Shown here: positions 1-7,548 of the stretch, piece after piece | Position numbering within the stretch: the stretch's first letter is position 1 | Layout: every line of letters starts with the position of its first letter | NCBI RefSeq assembly: GCF_010365285.1 | Contig: NZ_CP048286.1 | Span: 5,878,001 to 5,942,000 of the forward strand | Direction: 5' to 3' | From: Paenibacillus rhizovicinus | Lineage (GTDB): Bacteria > Bacillota > Bacilli > Paenibacillales > Paenibacillaceae | Length of the DNA stretch: 64,000 bases | Made by a program: the position numbers and the translations under genes | Notes under the pieces: model-generated | What the model was told of the DNA's origin: nothing | What the model saw: only the letters and a program-made list of their open reading frames with translations | Databases searched by the model: none

Positions 1-1
1 C

Positions 2-757
2 GCGGCAGCGCTTGCCGGGCATACGATTCAATCCGTGGAGAGAAGGGGTAAGTTCCTTCGAATCCTGCTTGACGGCCTCGTGCTCGTCTCGCATTTGCGG
101 ATGGAAGGGCGGTACGGCGTTTTTGGGGAGGACGAGCCTGTGGAATTGCACACGCACGTCAGGTTTCACTTCGATGACGGCACGGAGCTGCGCTACAAAG
201 ACGTCCGTCAATTCGGCACGATGCATTTGTTCGCGCCAGGCGAGGATTTGGCGCAAGCCCCGCTCAATAAGCTGGGCATCGAGCCGCTGGACGAAGCGTT
301 CACGCTGCAAGCATTCAAGCAAGAAGTCGCGCATCGCTCGACGAAGATCAAGCCGCTGCTGCTGAATCAGGCGTATATCGTCGGCCTCGGCAATATCTAC
401 GTAGACGAAGCGTTGTTCACGGCGGGCATCCATCCCGAGCGCGAGGCGTCGACGCTCAAGGCACCCGAGTGGGCGCGGCTGTACGAAGCGATTCGGGCAA
501 CGCTCGGAAGGGCGGTCGAAGCCGGCGGCTCGTCCGTGAAGTCATACGTCAACGGCCAAGGCGAGATGGGGATGTTCCAGCATCAGCTGCTCGTATACGG
601 GCGGAGCGACGAGCCATGCACGCGCTGCGGCGAAATGATCGTCAAGACGGTCGTCGGCGGACGGGGCACGCATACTTGCCCCGCTTGCCAGCCGTTTGCG
701 GGGAAGCCCGGCAGAACCAAGGCTGGCAAAGGCAAAGCCAAGCTCCGCGTCAAATAA
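2..757 (+). CDS. mutM: Formamidopyrimidine-DNA glycosylase (Fpg/MutM), 5' end outside window
   Basis: Base-excision repair enzyme that removes 8-oxoguanine and other oxidised purines and nicks the abasic site. The open frame runs in from the left edge, so the N-terminal catalytic Pro-Glu is missing; the visible part starts at a GHTIQSVERRGKFL stretch typical of residues 25-40 of the family. The H2TH region (KPLLLNQAYIVGLGNIYVDE) and the C-terminal zinc finger (CTRCGEMIVKT...HTCPACQ, four Cys) are intact. A basic tail rich in Lys and Gly follows the finger. It precedes ytaF and coaE, an order common in Bacillales. The missing part is about 30 residues. Confidence 0.95.
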   Translation, partial: AAALAGHTIQSVERRGKFLRILLDGLVLVSHLRMEGRYGVFGEDEPVELHTHVRFHFDDGTELRYKDVRQFGTMHLFAPGEDLAQAPLNKLGIEPLDEAFTLQAFKQEVAHRSTKIKPLLLNQAYIVGLGNIYVDEALFTAGIHPEREASTLKAPEWARLYEAIRATLGRAVEAGGSSVKSYVNGQGEMGMFQHQLLVYGRSDEPCTRCGEMIVKTVVGGRGTHTCPACQPFAGKPGRTKAGKGKAKLRVK

Positions 758-854
758 AGCACGAGACGCGATGAACCGCATATGATGTACCATTCATGTT
801 TTCTAGGCGAATGCACAGAACTTGCATTATCGTCTTCATGGGAGGGACATCAAC

Positions 855-1562
855 GTGCTCATTCATGCGTTTTCCTTGCTGCTGCTTGCTTTTGCCGTGA
901 GCTTGGATGGATTCGGAGTCGGCGTTACCTACGGACTAAGGCGTATCCGCATTCCTGTATTGTCGATCGGCATCATCGCTTTCTGCTCGGGGCTCGTCGT
1001 TTGGCTGGCGATGCAGATCGGCTCGTTATTGTCGGGCTATATGTCGCCGATGACGGCCAAATGGATCGGTGCAGTCTTGCTGATGATGATCGGCACGTAC
1101 GCGATCTACCAATGGTGGCAGCGTCGGCGCGCGAACGCCGATTCGCCGGAGGAAGAGCAGCAGCCCGAACCGGCTGCGGCGATCACGGAGCCGGCTGACG
1201 ACGAACTGCGAGCGACGGCTTCTACGATCATCAACCTGGAGCTGAAACGGCTTGGCATCGTCATCCAAATCCTGCGGAAGCCGCAAATCGCGGACGTGGA
1301 CCGGTCGGGCGTGATCTCGTCCTCGGAAGCGATACTATTGGGCTTCGCGCTGTCCCTCGACAGCTTCGGCGCGGGGCTCGGTGCGGCGATGGTCGGCTTC
1401 AACCCGCTGCTGACGGCGTTAGTCATCAGTACGACGAGCGGATTGTTCCTGCTGGCGGGCATGCGGCTCGGTTTCCGGTTCGCGGCGTGGCAAGGCATGC
1501 GCGCGATGGCTGTGCTGCCAGGCATCATGCTGATCGTCATGGGCCTGATACGGCTCATGTAA
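855..1562 (+). CDS. ytaF: Sporulation membrane protein YtaF (MntP-like fold)
   Basis: Polytopic membrane protein of about 235 residues with two related halves, each carrying a small-Asp motif (SLDGFGVG near the N-terminus and SLDSFGAG in the second half), the signature of the YtaF/MntP family of putative cation exporters. A charged linker with Glu/Pro-rich sequence separates the halves. The GTG at 855 is preferred because GGAGGG lies at 841-846, eight bases upstream; an upstream TTG at 822 has no good ribosome site. It sits between mutM and coaE, as in Bacillus relatives. Role in sporulation is known only from family naming; transport substrate is unknown. Confidence 0.85.
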   Translation: MLIHAFSLLLLAFAVSLDGFGVGVTYGLRRIRIPVLSIGIIAFCSGLVVWLAMQIGSLLSGYMSPMTAKWIGAVLLMMIGTYAIYQWWQRRRANADSPEEEQQPEPAAAITEPADDELRATASTIINLELKRLGIVIQILRKPQIADVDRSGVISSSEAILLGFALSLDSFGAGLGAAMVGFNPLLTALVISTTSGLFLLAGMRLGFRFAAWQGMRAMAVLPGIMLIVMGLIRLM

Positions 1563-1679
1563 CGTTACGGTTGGTCGGAACGCCGGAATTCTTCACCTAT
1601 ATAATCAAAGACATGGATAAGTAATAACACAGGTTAGACATCCTTGCTTGCGAATTGCGATGCTTACGAGGTGAATGCT

Positions 1680-2276
1680 TTGAAACTTGGATTAACCGGC
1701 GGGATCGCCTGCGGTAAAAGCACGGTATCCGCGATGCTGGTCGCCCGCGGCGCCAAGCTTGTCGATGCCGACCAGGCCGCCCGGGAAGTAGTGCTTCCCG
1801 GCGAGCCCGCGTTGGCGGCGATCGTCTCCGCGTTCGGACAAGCCGTCTTGAATGAAGACGGCACGATGAACCGGGCGGAAGTCGGCAAGCTTGTGTTCGA
1901 TAACCGCGAGCGTTTGACGGTATTGGAATCGATTCTGCATCCCGCCATTCGCAGCCGAATGTGGGCGCAGATTCACGCATACGAAGCGGAAGATCCGAAG
2001 CAGTTGATCATAGCGGATATACCGCTGCTGTACGAAACAGGACAAGCCGAGCTGTACGACGCGGTGATGGTCGTCTATGTGCCGAGAAACATTCAGGCGC
2101 AGCGCCTGATGGCACGAAACGCACTCGCGCTCGAACAAGCAGAACAGCGAATCGCCTTGCAAATGGACATCGAAGAGAAGCGCAGCCTGGCGGATTTCGT
2201 CATCGACAACAGCGGAACGTTGGAAGATACGAAGCAGCAGGTCGACCGGTTCTGGGAAGAGCAGGGTCTGCCATGA
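1680..2276 (+). CDS. coaE: Dephospho-CoA kinase
   Basis: Catalyses the last step of coenzyme A synthesis, phosphorylating the 3'-hydroxyl of dephospho-CoA with ATP in the cytoplasm. The N-terminus LKLGLTGGIACGKSTVS is the P-loop, followed by the DADQAAREVV and ADIPLLYE motifs of the family; about 198 residues, normal length. TTG at 1680 is chosen because GAGGTG at 1668-1673 gives six-base spacing; an in-frame GTG at 1671 overlaps that site and is less likely. The stop overlaps the start of the next gene (ATGA), implying translational coupling with the lytic transglycosylase. Confidence 0.95.
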   Translation: MKLGLTGGIACGKSTVSAMLVARGAKLVDADQAAREVVLPGEPALAAIVSAFGQAVLNEDGTMNRAEVGKLVFDNRERLTVLESILHPAIRSRMWAQIHAYEAEDPKQLIIADIPLLYETGQAELYDAVMVVYVPRNIQAQRLMARNALALEQAEQRIALQMDIEEKRSLADFVIDNSGTLEDTKQQVDRFWEEQGLP

Positions 2277-2851
2277 GAAGAAACCGGGCGCGCAGGCGAA
2301 TATTACTCATCTTGGTTATGGCGATGCTTGCGCTGCTGTTTGTCCGCTCGGAATGGATGAGCCGCTGGCTCTACCCCGTGCATTACCGCGAAGCGATTGC
2401 CGCAAGCGCGGACAACTACGAGCTGGACGCTCATCTGGTCGCAGCCATCATACGCGTAGAATCGAATTTTAAACCCGAGGCGGTATCGAGCGTCGGCGCG
2501 GTCGGCATTATGCAGCTGATGCCGGATACTGCAAGCTGGGCAATCAAGAAGGGCGGATTCAAGGACGTGACGGTAGAGTCGGTTTCGAAGCAGCCTGAAG
2601 CCGGAATCGAGGTCGGGGCCTGGTATCTGAACGAATTGAACGAACAGTTCGAGGGGAATATGTATAAAGTGATCGCGGCCTATAACGCCGGTCCGAGAAG
2701 GGTAAACGAATGGCTTTCCGACGGAACGTGGGACGGCCAGCTTGAATCGGTTGATCAGGTTCCTTTCGGGGAAACAAGACACTATATACAGCGGGTTATT
2801 TATTATTATAATAAGTACATGAAGCTCTACCCCGACATTCGCAAATCGTAA
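2273..2851 (+). CDS. Lytic transglycosylase, SLT domain, membrane-anchored
   Basis: Cleaves peptidoglycan between MurNAc and GlcNAc with formation of 1,6-anhydroMurNAc. 192 residues: a basic start (MRRNRARRRILL) and one hydrophobic segment at about 9-24, then the SLT domain with the catalytic Glu near residue 63 (IIRVESNF), the GAVGIMQLMP motif and AAYNAGP. The start ATG overlaps the coaE stop by four bases. In spore formers this gene after coaE is a conserved neighbour, which suggests a housekeeping or sporulation role, but this is inference from context. Confidence 0.9.
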   Translation: MRRNRARRRILLILVMAMLALLFVRSEWMSRWLYPVHYREAIAASADNYELDAHLVAAIIRVESNFKPEAVSSVGAVGIMQLMPDTASWAIKKGGFKDVTVESVSKQPEAGIEVGAWYLNELNEQFEGNMYKVIAAYNAGPRRVNEWLSDGTWDGQLESVDQVPFGETRHYIQRVIYYYNKYMKLYPDIRKS

Positions 2852-2861
2852 GGAAACGTAA

Positions 2862-2903
2862 AAGCTTTGACCGGCTGCCGTTATAGGCAACCAGCCAAAG
2901 CTT
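2862..2903. terminator. Bidirectional terminator-like hairpin between the transglycosylase and SASP genes
   Basis: An 18-base arm at 2862-2879 pairs with 2886-2903 around a six-base loop, with a few G-U pairs. It lies between two convergent genes and probably ends both transcripts. The T-run is weak on either side. Confidence 0.6.
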
Positions 2904-2920
2904 GCGTTTAAACCCTTCGA

Positions 2921-3136
2921 TTAACGACCTGCAAGAGATTGCTCTGCGATTTGTACCAATTTGCGAGTGATGCTGCCCCCGATGGAACCGGCATCTTTGG
3001 TTGTGATATTGCCGTAGTATCCATCTTGTGGAAGAGAGATACCAAGCTCTTGGGCAACCTCATATTTCATTTGGTCCAATGCAGCGCTAGCTTGTGGAAC
3101 AACGAGTTGATTGCTGCTTCCGCTGTTGTTAGCCAT
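2921..3136 (-). CDS. Alpha/beta-type small acid-soluble spore protein
   Basis: Binds and protects spore DNA from UV and heat, and is degraded by the GPR protease at germination. 71 residues: MANNSGSSNQLVVPQAS, then the conserved LDQMKYEVAQELGI (containing the GPR-type cleavage region around YEVAQELGI) and the second motif GNITTKDAGSIGGSITRKLV. This is the full normal length. The start at 3136 is fixed by an excellent AAGGAGGTGA ribosome site at 3143-3155 on the minus strand. The longer open frame upstream is not coding. Probably transcribed in the forespore by sigma-G; no promoter was confirmed. Confidence 0.95.
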   Translation of the reverse strand: MANNSGSSNQLVVPQASAALDQMKYEVAQELGISLPQDGYYGNITTKDAGSIGGSITRKLVQIAEQSLAGR

Positions 3137-3271
3137 TCGTTCGTTCACCTCCTTGCGGTTGGTAACTGTATTATGTGCGTTATTGCCGTTTTCATTACAG
3201 GTAACGATTGGGAATTTGCAAAAAATAAAAAAGATTGAATTCGCATCGCGATTAGACGGAGGAGTTAGACG

Positions 3272-3736
3272 ATGAAATGCCCGTATTGCGACTATGCTGG
3301 GACGAAAGTGCTCGATTCCAGACCCGCTAACGAAAATAAATCGATACGCCGCCGCCGTGAATGCGAGAAATGCACGCGGCGGTTCACCACGTTCGAGATG
3401 GTCGAGGAAACTCCGCTGATCGTCATCAAGAAAGACGGAAGCCGGGAAGAATTCAGCCGCGACAAGATCTTGCGCGGATTGATCCGTGCTTGCGAGAAGC
3501 GGCCGGTATCGGTCGATCAGCTCGAGATTATCGTGTCCGAAGCGGAGAAAGAATTGCGGACGACCGCTCAAGCGGAAGTGGAGAGCCGCGAAATCGGCGA
3601 GCTCGTCATGTCCCAGCTGTATCCCGTAGACGAAGTGGCCTACGTCCGATTCGCATCGGTATATCGTCAATTCAAGGACATCGACATGTTCATGAAAGAA
3701 CTGAACAGCTTGCTGTCGAAGGATACGTTGTCTTGA
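3272..3736 (+). CDS. nrdR: Transcriptional repressor NrdR
   Basis: Nucleotide-sensing repressor of ribonucleotide reductase genes. 154 residues, the usual length: N-terminal zinc ribbon (MKCPYC...[17 protein letters not shown], four Cys in two CxxC pairs) followed by an ATP-cone domain from about residue 48 ([22 protein letters not shown]). A GGAGGAG-type ribosome site lies just upstream. It stands alone between the SASP gene and a glycosidase and ends at a clear terminator. Confidence 0.97.
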   Translation: MKCPYCDYAGTKVLDSRPANENKSIRRRRECEKCTRRFTTFEMVEETPLIVIKKDGSREEFSRDKILRGLIRACEKRPVSVDQLEIIVSEAEKELRTTAQAEVESREIGELVMSQLYPVDEVAYVRFASVYRQFKDIDMFMKELNSLLSKDTLS

Positions 3737-3751
3737 TTTCAATCCCCCATG

Positions 3752-3794
3752 ACCTGTTTCGCTGCATGCATTCATGCGGCGGGCAGGTTTTTTT
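3752..3794 (+). terminator. Rho-independent terminator after nrdR
   Basis: A stem built from CCTG, CGC and GCATG blocks pairs with CATGC, GCG and CAGG, ending at 3787, and is followed directly by seven T. Confidence 0.8.
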
Positions 3795-3867
3795 GCATGG
3801 GCTGACAGCGGGGGTGGTTGCGGTGTCTTCAATAGTTGTCATGAATACAGCGATTTGCGCACGACTC

Positions 3868-3896
3868 TTTAAACCTTCGCCGATAGCGATTACAAT
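3868..3896 (+). promoter_or_regulatory. Putative sigma-A promoter for the GH130 gene
   Basis: TTTAAA at 3868-3873 and TACAAT at 3891-3896 are separated by 17 bases, about 64 bases before the GH130 start. Assigned by eye only. Confidence 0.4.
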
Positions 3897-3959
3897 AGGT
3901 ACGTTCTGTTCATTCTTGTCGAATCAACCATTTCATCTAGGGAAAGGCTGGCCGTATTC

Positions 3960-4976
3960 ATGAAAATTACCCGTTGCGAATCAAATCCGATCGTCACGCC
4001 GGGCTTGTACGATTGGCGCAAAGCGACCGTGTTCAATCCCGCCGTCATTATCGAGAACGATAAATTCTATATGATCGAGCGTACCGCAGGCAGTTTGGAT
4101 CCGTTCCAGTGCTTCTTCGGCCTGCTGGAGAGCGAGGACGGCGTTAACTTTCGTCACGTGCTGGACAAGCCGGTTATCCATCCCGAGCAGTTTGGATTCC
4201 CGTACGGCAGCATCCAGGACCCGCGCGTCGTGAAGATCGACGATACGTTCTATATGAATTATGCGCTGCGTCCTTGCTCCATGAGCTATTATCCGACAGG
4301 GGTCGGCATTCCGAACAATGCCAAGCCGGAGTACCCGAACGGCTGGGGCAAGCCGGAAGACTGGCTCACGCGCTCGTCCATCGCAACATCCAAAGATCTC
4401 ATCAACTGGGAGTTCCTCTGCGACACGACGCCTCTTGAGATTAACGACCGCGACAACATTCTGTTCCCGGAGAAAATCGGCGGCAGATATGCGCTGCTCC
4501 GCCGTCCGGAAGAATACATCGGCGAAGCATACGGCACCGAGAAGCCGGCCATGTGGATTTCGTATTCGGACAACCTGATCGATTGGGACGCTCCGATCCT
4601 GCTCGCCGTGCCTGAGGCGGATTGGGAATACAAGAAGATCGGAGGCTCGACGCCGCCGATCAAGACGGATAAAGGCTGGCTGACGCTGTATCACGGCGTG
4701 GGCGAGGATCATGTCTACCGCGTCGGGGCCATGCTGCTGGATCTGGAGCATCCCGAGAAGATCGTCGCGCGTGCGCCGGGATTCATCATGGAGCCGGAAA
4801 CGTACTACGAGAAATTCGGCCTGTTCATTCCCAATGTCGTCTTCCCGACGGCCAACGTGGTGAAAGACGGCTTGCTGTACATCTACTATGGCTGCACCGA
4901 TACGGCGATCTGTCTCGCGACGGTTCCGCTGGACGAGCTGGTGGACTACATTATTGCGGAAAGCGAAGGCAAGTAA
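3960..4976 (+). CDS. Glycoside hydrolase family 130-type protein
   Basis: 338 residues with the five-bladed propeller features of GH130 (mannoside phosphorylases and related glycosidases): an N-terminal CESNPIVTP with ATVFNPAV, then GSIQDPRVVKIDDTFYMNYA, GWLTLYHGV and a C-terminal LLYIYYGCTDTAICLAT. GH130 enzymes phosphorolyse or hydrolyse beta-mannosides, or beta-1,2-mannan in some subgroups; the substrate here cannot be told. It is a single-gene unit between nrdR and tRNA-Ala, with its own promoter-like site and a strong terminator, not inside any of the sugar-uptake operons. The ribosome site (AGGGAAAGG, about 3939-3947) is only moderate. Confidence 0.85.
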   Translation: MKITRCESNPIVTPGLYDWRKATVFNPAVIIENDKFYMIERTAGSLDPFQCFFGLLESEDGVNFRHVLDKPVIHPEQFGFPYGSIQDPRVVKIDDTFYMNYALRPCSMSYYPTGVGIPNNAKPEYPNGWGKPEDWLTRSSIATSKDLINWEFLCDTTPLEINDRDNILFPEKIGGRYALLRRPEEYIGEAYGTEKPAMWISYSDNLIDWDAPILLAVPEADWEYKKIGGSTPPIKTDKGWLTLYHGVGEDHVYRVGAMLLDLEHPEKIVARAPGFIMEPETYYEKFGLFIPNVVFPTANVVKDGLLYIYYGCTDTAICLATVPLDELVDYIIAESEGK

Positions 4977-5014
4977 TTCGATTGAATACGTGATGGTCCT
5001 ATTAGCGTAAAGTG

Positions 5015-5075
5015 GAGGGCTGACGTATGGAATTCCATACGAATTTCGTACGGCAGTCCCTCTGAATATTTTTTT
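5015..5075 (+). terminator. Terminator hairpin after the GH130 gene
   Basis: GAGGGCTG...ACGTA pairs with TACGGCAGTCCCTC (ends 5062) and is followed by a T-run at 5069-5075. The loop itself contains an 18-base perfect palindrome (5024-5041, CGTATGGAATTCCATACG). Confidence 0.7.
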
Positions 5076-5094
5076 AAAATTTTGTGGGAAAGGC

Positions 5095-5124
5095 TTGTGC
5101 AAGTTAGCGTTAGCATGATATACT
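5095..5124 (+). promoter_or_regulatory. Putative promoter of tRNA-Ala
   Basis: TTGTGC at 5095-5100 and TATACT at 5119-5124, 18 bases apart, lie about 60 bases before the tRNA. The TTGTGCAAGTTA block recurs in front of the oxidoreductase gene near 22564. Confidence 0.5.
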
Positions 5125-5186
5125 CTTTCTTGTCGTCACCTTTCAAAAACGTGACTCATGAAGAATTAAATACCAGTATCTTGCAC

Positions 5187-5262
5187 GGGGAATTAGCTCA
5201 GCTGGGAGAGCGCGTCGCTGGCAGCGACGAGGTCAGGGGTTCGAGCCCCCTATTCTCCACCA
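5187..5262 (+). tRNA. tRNA-Ala (anticodon GGC), CCA encoded
   Basis: 76 bases folding as a full cloverleaf. The acceptor arms GGGGAAT and ATTCTCC pair with the G3-U70 wobble that is the alanine identity element. The anticodon stem is CGTCG/CGACG with loop CTGGCAG, giving GGC at 5220-5222; the T-arm carries GTTCGAGC and CCA is encoded at the 3' end. A promoter-like site precedes it and a terminator follows at 5276. Confidence 0.97.
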
Positions 5263-5275
5263 TACCTTACACATG

Positions 5276-5298
5276 AACGGCAGAGATGCCGTTTTTTT
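5276..5298 (+). terminator. Terminator after tRNA-Ala; first copy of a recurring 18-mer hairpin
   Basis: AACGGCAGAGATGCCGTT followed by seven T. The same 18-mer occurs at 12801 and 33228, and a near copy at 26460. Confidence 0.9.
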
Positions 5299-5373
5299 AT
5301 TTTTTTATATGAGCGTTCATACATCGCGAAAGGCTGCCATTACTAGAGAAACAAGACTTCGGAGGGTTATGCA

Positions 5374-5601
5374 TTGAAGATTAAGAAGAAGTACGAATAC
5401 ATTACGTTTACCTTGTTGATGGCGCTTGGGATGTCTTGCATTATTTCGTTTTTTACGAGCCTGTTTCATATTGGATTCGATGTCTCTTTCACTGGTAAGT
5501 GGCTTGCCGCGTGGCGGAATTCGTTTCTGATTGCGTTTCCCGCGGCTTATTTCTTGCCGAAAGGGATAAGGAAATTGTTGTTGAAGGTGAAGTTTGTTTG
5601 A
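5374..5601 (+). CDS. Small DUF2798-type membrane protein
   Basis: 75 residues with two hydrophobic segments (about 10-32 and 43-62) and a TxxLMALGMS...F...W..SFLIAFPAAYFLP pattern typical of DUF2798 proteins, whose function is unknown. A TTG start at 5374 is used: CGGAGGG at about 5360-5366 is well placed, while the ATG at 5370 runs straight into a stop. It is a lone gene between tRNA-Ala and the first two-component pair, closed by a terminator at 5635. Confidence 0.7.
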   Translation: MKIKKKYEYITFTLLMALGMSCIISFFTSLFHIGFDVSFTGKWLAAWRNSFLIAFPAAYFLPKGIRKLLLKVKFV

Positions 5602-5634
5602 GTACTTCCCCTAGGTTCCATAGGAAACAAACGT

Positions 5635-5665
5635 AACGTCACCCTATTGAATGGTGACGTTTTTT
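5635..5665 (+). terminator. Terminator after the DUF2798 gene
   Basis: AACGTCACC pairs perfectly with GGTGACGTT around a nine-base loop and is followed by T6. Confidence 0.85.
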
Positions 5666-5757
5666 GGTATGGACTCTCCAGAACGGGTCAACGAGTTCGA
5701 GCGAGCTGAATCCTTCAGGATCAGAATACTAAAGGACATCACCATCGATTTGGCCGA

Positions 5758-5786
5758 TTGACACGTTCTTGCTACTTGGATAATAA
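5758..5786 (+). promoter_or_regulatory. Putative promoter of the YesM-like kinase operon
   Basis: A consensus TTGACA at 5758-5763 followed after 17 bases by TAATAA (5781-5786), 37 bases before the kinase start. Confidence 0.45.
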
Positions 5787-5823
5787 TTAGTGAATTGAAT
5801 GGACATAAGATGGTGATAAAGCG

Positions 5824-7548
5824 ATGAAGAAACTGAGTATTTCTTCGAAAAAGCAAGTCGTATTGATCATGATGATCTTTGTCGTACCTCTCGTGCTGCT
5901 GTTAACCGTTTATAATTTGTACGTCGTCAACGTCTTGAATAACAAGATCGAACAAACGAATCGTAATGCAATCATGTTGTATCAAAACGCGTTCGAAAAA
6001 AATTTAAGAAATGCCGACTTGTATATGTCGAACTTAGTGTCGAACGATTACAGCTTCATGAAATTGATGTTTAAACAGGATCCGATCGATTTGCAATTCT
6101 ATGCGCAAGACATGATGAATAAATACAATGGCTATTTTCAAACGAACGAAATCGTCGGGGGCATGTTCGTTTATTCGAAAACGAACAACCTCTTCTATAA
6201 AACGTATAGCCAGAACTATAGCCATGACATCCGCCAAGGTGCCGAAAGCTATTTGAAATCGGTTTTTCAAACGAAAGAAAACTATCGGTCGAAAGGCTGG
6301 TTCCCTCATGAAATCGACGGGAAATTTTATTTGTTTCGCATCTTGGAAGCGAAAGAGACGTATTCGATTTGCATGATCGATTTTGAAAACGTAATCGTGC
6401 CTCAAAGCTTCAGCCAAAACAAAGACAATGGTTTTTTCGTATTCGCTAATCAAGAGGGGGTTCCGCTCACTTCCGTCGACGAGATCAAGGACAAGGGAAT
6501 TGCAATTCGGAAGCATGACGAGTCTCATTACATTTCCGGCAATGCCCAACGTTACTTCGTCGTTCAGAACTATTCGGCTTCCGTCCAGCTGAACTATATC
6601 TATATCATGCCGTATCGAGGGTTTCTGTTTTACTTGGACACGATTCAAATTGTTTTCTTGATCGGTTCCGTGTTTATCGTATTGCTGATGTTTATCTCGT
6701 TCCTGTTGTTGGAGCGTTCTTATTTCATACCGTTAAAGCGAATGATGGTCACGATGAAGCAAATCAAAAACGGCCATTTGGACGCAACGATGAAGACGGG
6801 CTCAAGGGTGAAAGAATTTAGGCAAATGAGCCATACGTTTAATGAAATGATGACGGAAATCAAAGATTTGAAGATCGAAAGCTACGAGAAAGAGATGCAG
6901 AAGCAGCAGGCTGAGCTTCAGTTTTTGCAGATCCAAATCAAACCTCATTTTTACTTGAACGTGCTTAAGAATCTGTTCGGAATCGCGGAGCAGAAGAAAT
7001 ACGATCAAATTCAGGAGATGATTCTCCTGTTGTCGCGGCATCTAAGATACATGTTTCAAGAGAATGATTCCTTGGTTTCGCTTGAGAATGAAATATCGAA
7101 CGTTCAGAACTATATGGCATTGCAACAAATGAGCGCTTCTCATGAGTTGATTTGCAAAGTGAACATGGACGAGCGTTTAAACGATTTCCCGATTTTGCCG
7201 ATTTCGATCTTAACGTTCGTCGAGAATTCCATTAAACATGCCGTCTCGATCCATAAACAACTGATCGTTTCGATCAAAGCCAGCCTGCTTGAAAACGAAG
7301 ACGATCAATGGGTGAATATTACGATCATGGATAACGGAGCCGGATTCTCGGACGACATGCTGGCGTTGCTGAATGCTTCGAATCCGAACGCCTTGAAAGA
7401 CCATGTCGGCATTCTGAACGTAATCAGGAGATGCAATGTGGTTTATCAAAATAAATGCACCTTTTTATTTAGTACGTCGGGCGGTGCGTGCATCGATATT
7501 TTTATTCCGTATCGTTCAGATGACGAGAAAGGGAGAGCTAATACGTGA
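5824..7548 (+). CDS. YesM-like sensor histidine kinase (unit A)
   Basis: 574 residues: membrane segment at about 14-36, an extracellular sensor of about 230 residues, a second membrane segment at about 268-295, HAMP, then the His_kinase/HATPase module. The phospho-acceptor motif reads QIKPHFYLN (near residue 372) where the family usually has QINPHFLYN; the His is kept. The N-box ILTFVENSIKHAV and DNGAGF are present. It overlaps the next gene by four bases (GTGA), so kinase and regulator are co-translated. Such pairs sit beside LplABC-type transporters and sense sugars, directly or through a binding protein; the ligand here is unknown. Confidence 0.92.
   Translation: MKKLSISSKKQVVLIMMIFVVPLVLLLTVYNLYVVNVLNNKIEQTNRNAIMLYQNAFEKNLRNADLYMSNLVSNDYSFMKLMFKQDPIDLQFYAQDMMNKYNGYFQTNEIVGGMFVYSKTNNLFYKTYSQNYSHDIRQGAESYLKSVFQTKENYRSKGWFPHEIDGKFYLFRILEAKETYSICMIDFENVIVPQSFSQNKDNGFFVFANQEGVPLTSVDEIKDKGIAIRKHDESHYISGNAQRYFVVQNYSASVQLNYIYIMPYRGFLFYLDTIQIVFLIGSVFIVLLMFISFLLLERSYFIPLKRMMVTMKQIKNGHLDATMKTGSRVKEFRQMSHTFNEMMTEIKDLKIESYEKEMQKQQAELQFLQIQIKPHFYLNVLKNLFGIAEQKKYDQIQEMILLLSRHLRYMFQENDSLVSLENEISNVQNYMALQQMSASHELICKVNMDERLNDFPILPISILTFVENSIKHAVSIHKQLIVSIKASLLENEDDQWVNITIMDNGAGFSDDMLALLNASNPNALKDHVGILNVIRRCNVVYQNKCTFLFSTSGGACIDIFIPYRSDDEKGRANT

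Noticed and set aside
3137-3832. Long N-terminal extension of the SASP frame on the minus strand
   Set aside because: The strong AAGGAGGTGA site at 3143-3155 fixes the SASP start at 3136; the rest is antisense to nrdR.
5024-5041. 18-base perfect palindrome CGTATGGAATTCCATACG as an operator
   Set aside because: It is the inner part of a larger terminator hairpin ending in a T-run after the GH130 gene.
3981-5102. 373-codon minus-strand frame opposite the GH130 gene
   Set aside because: Arg/Asp-rich, low-complexity antisense translation; the plus strand encodes a recognisable enzyme.
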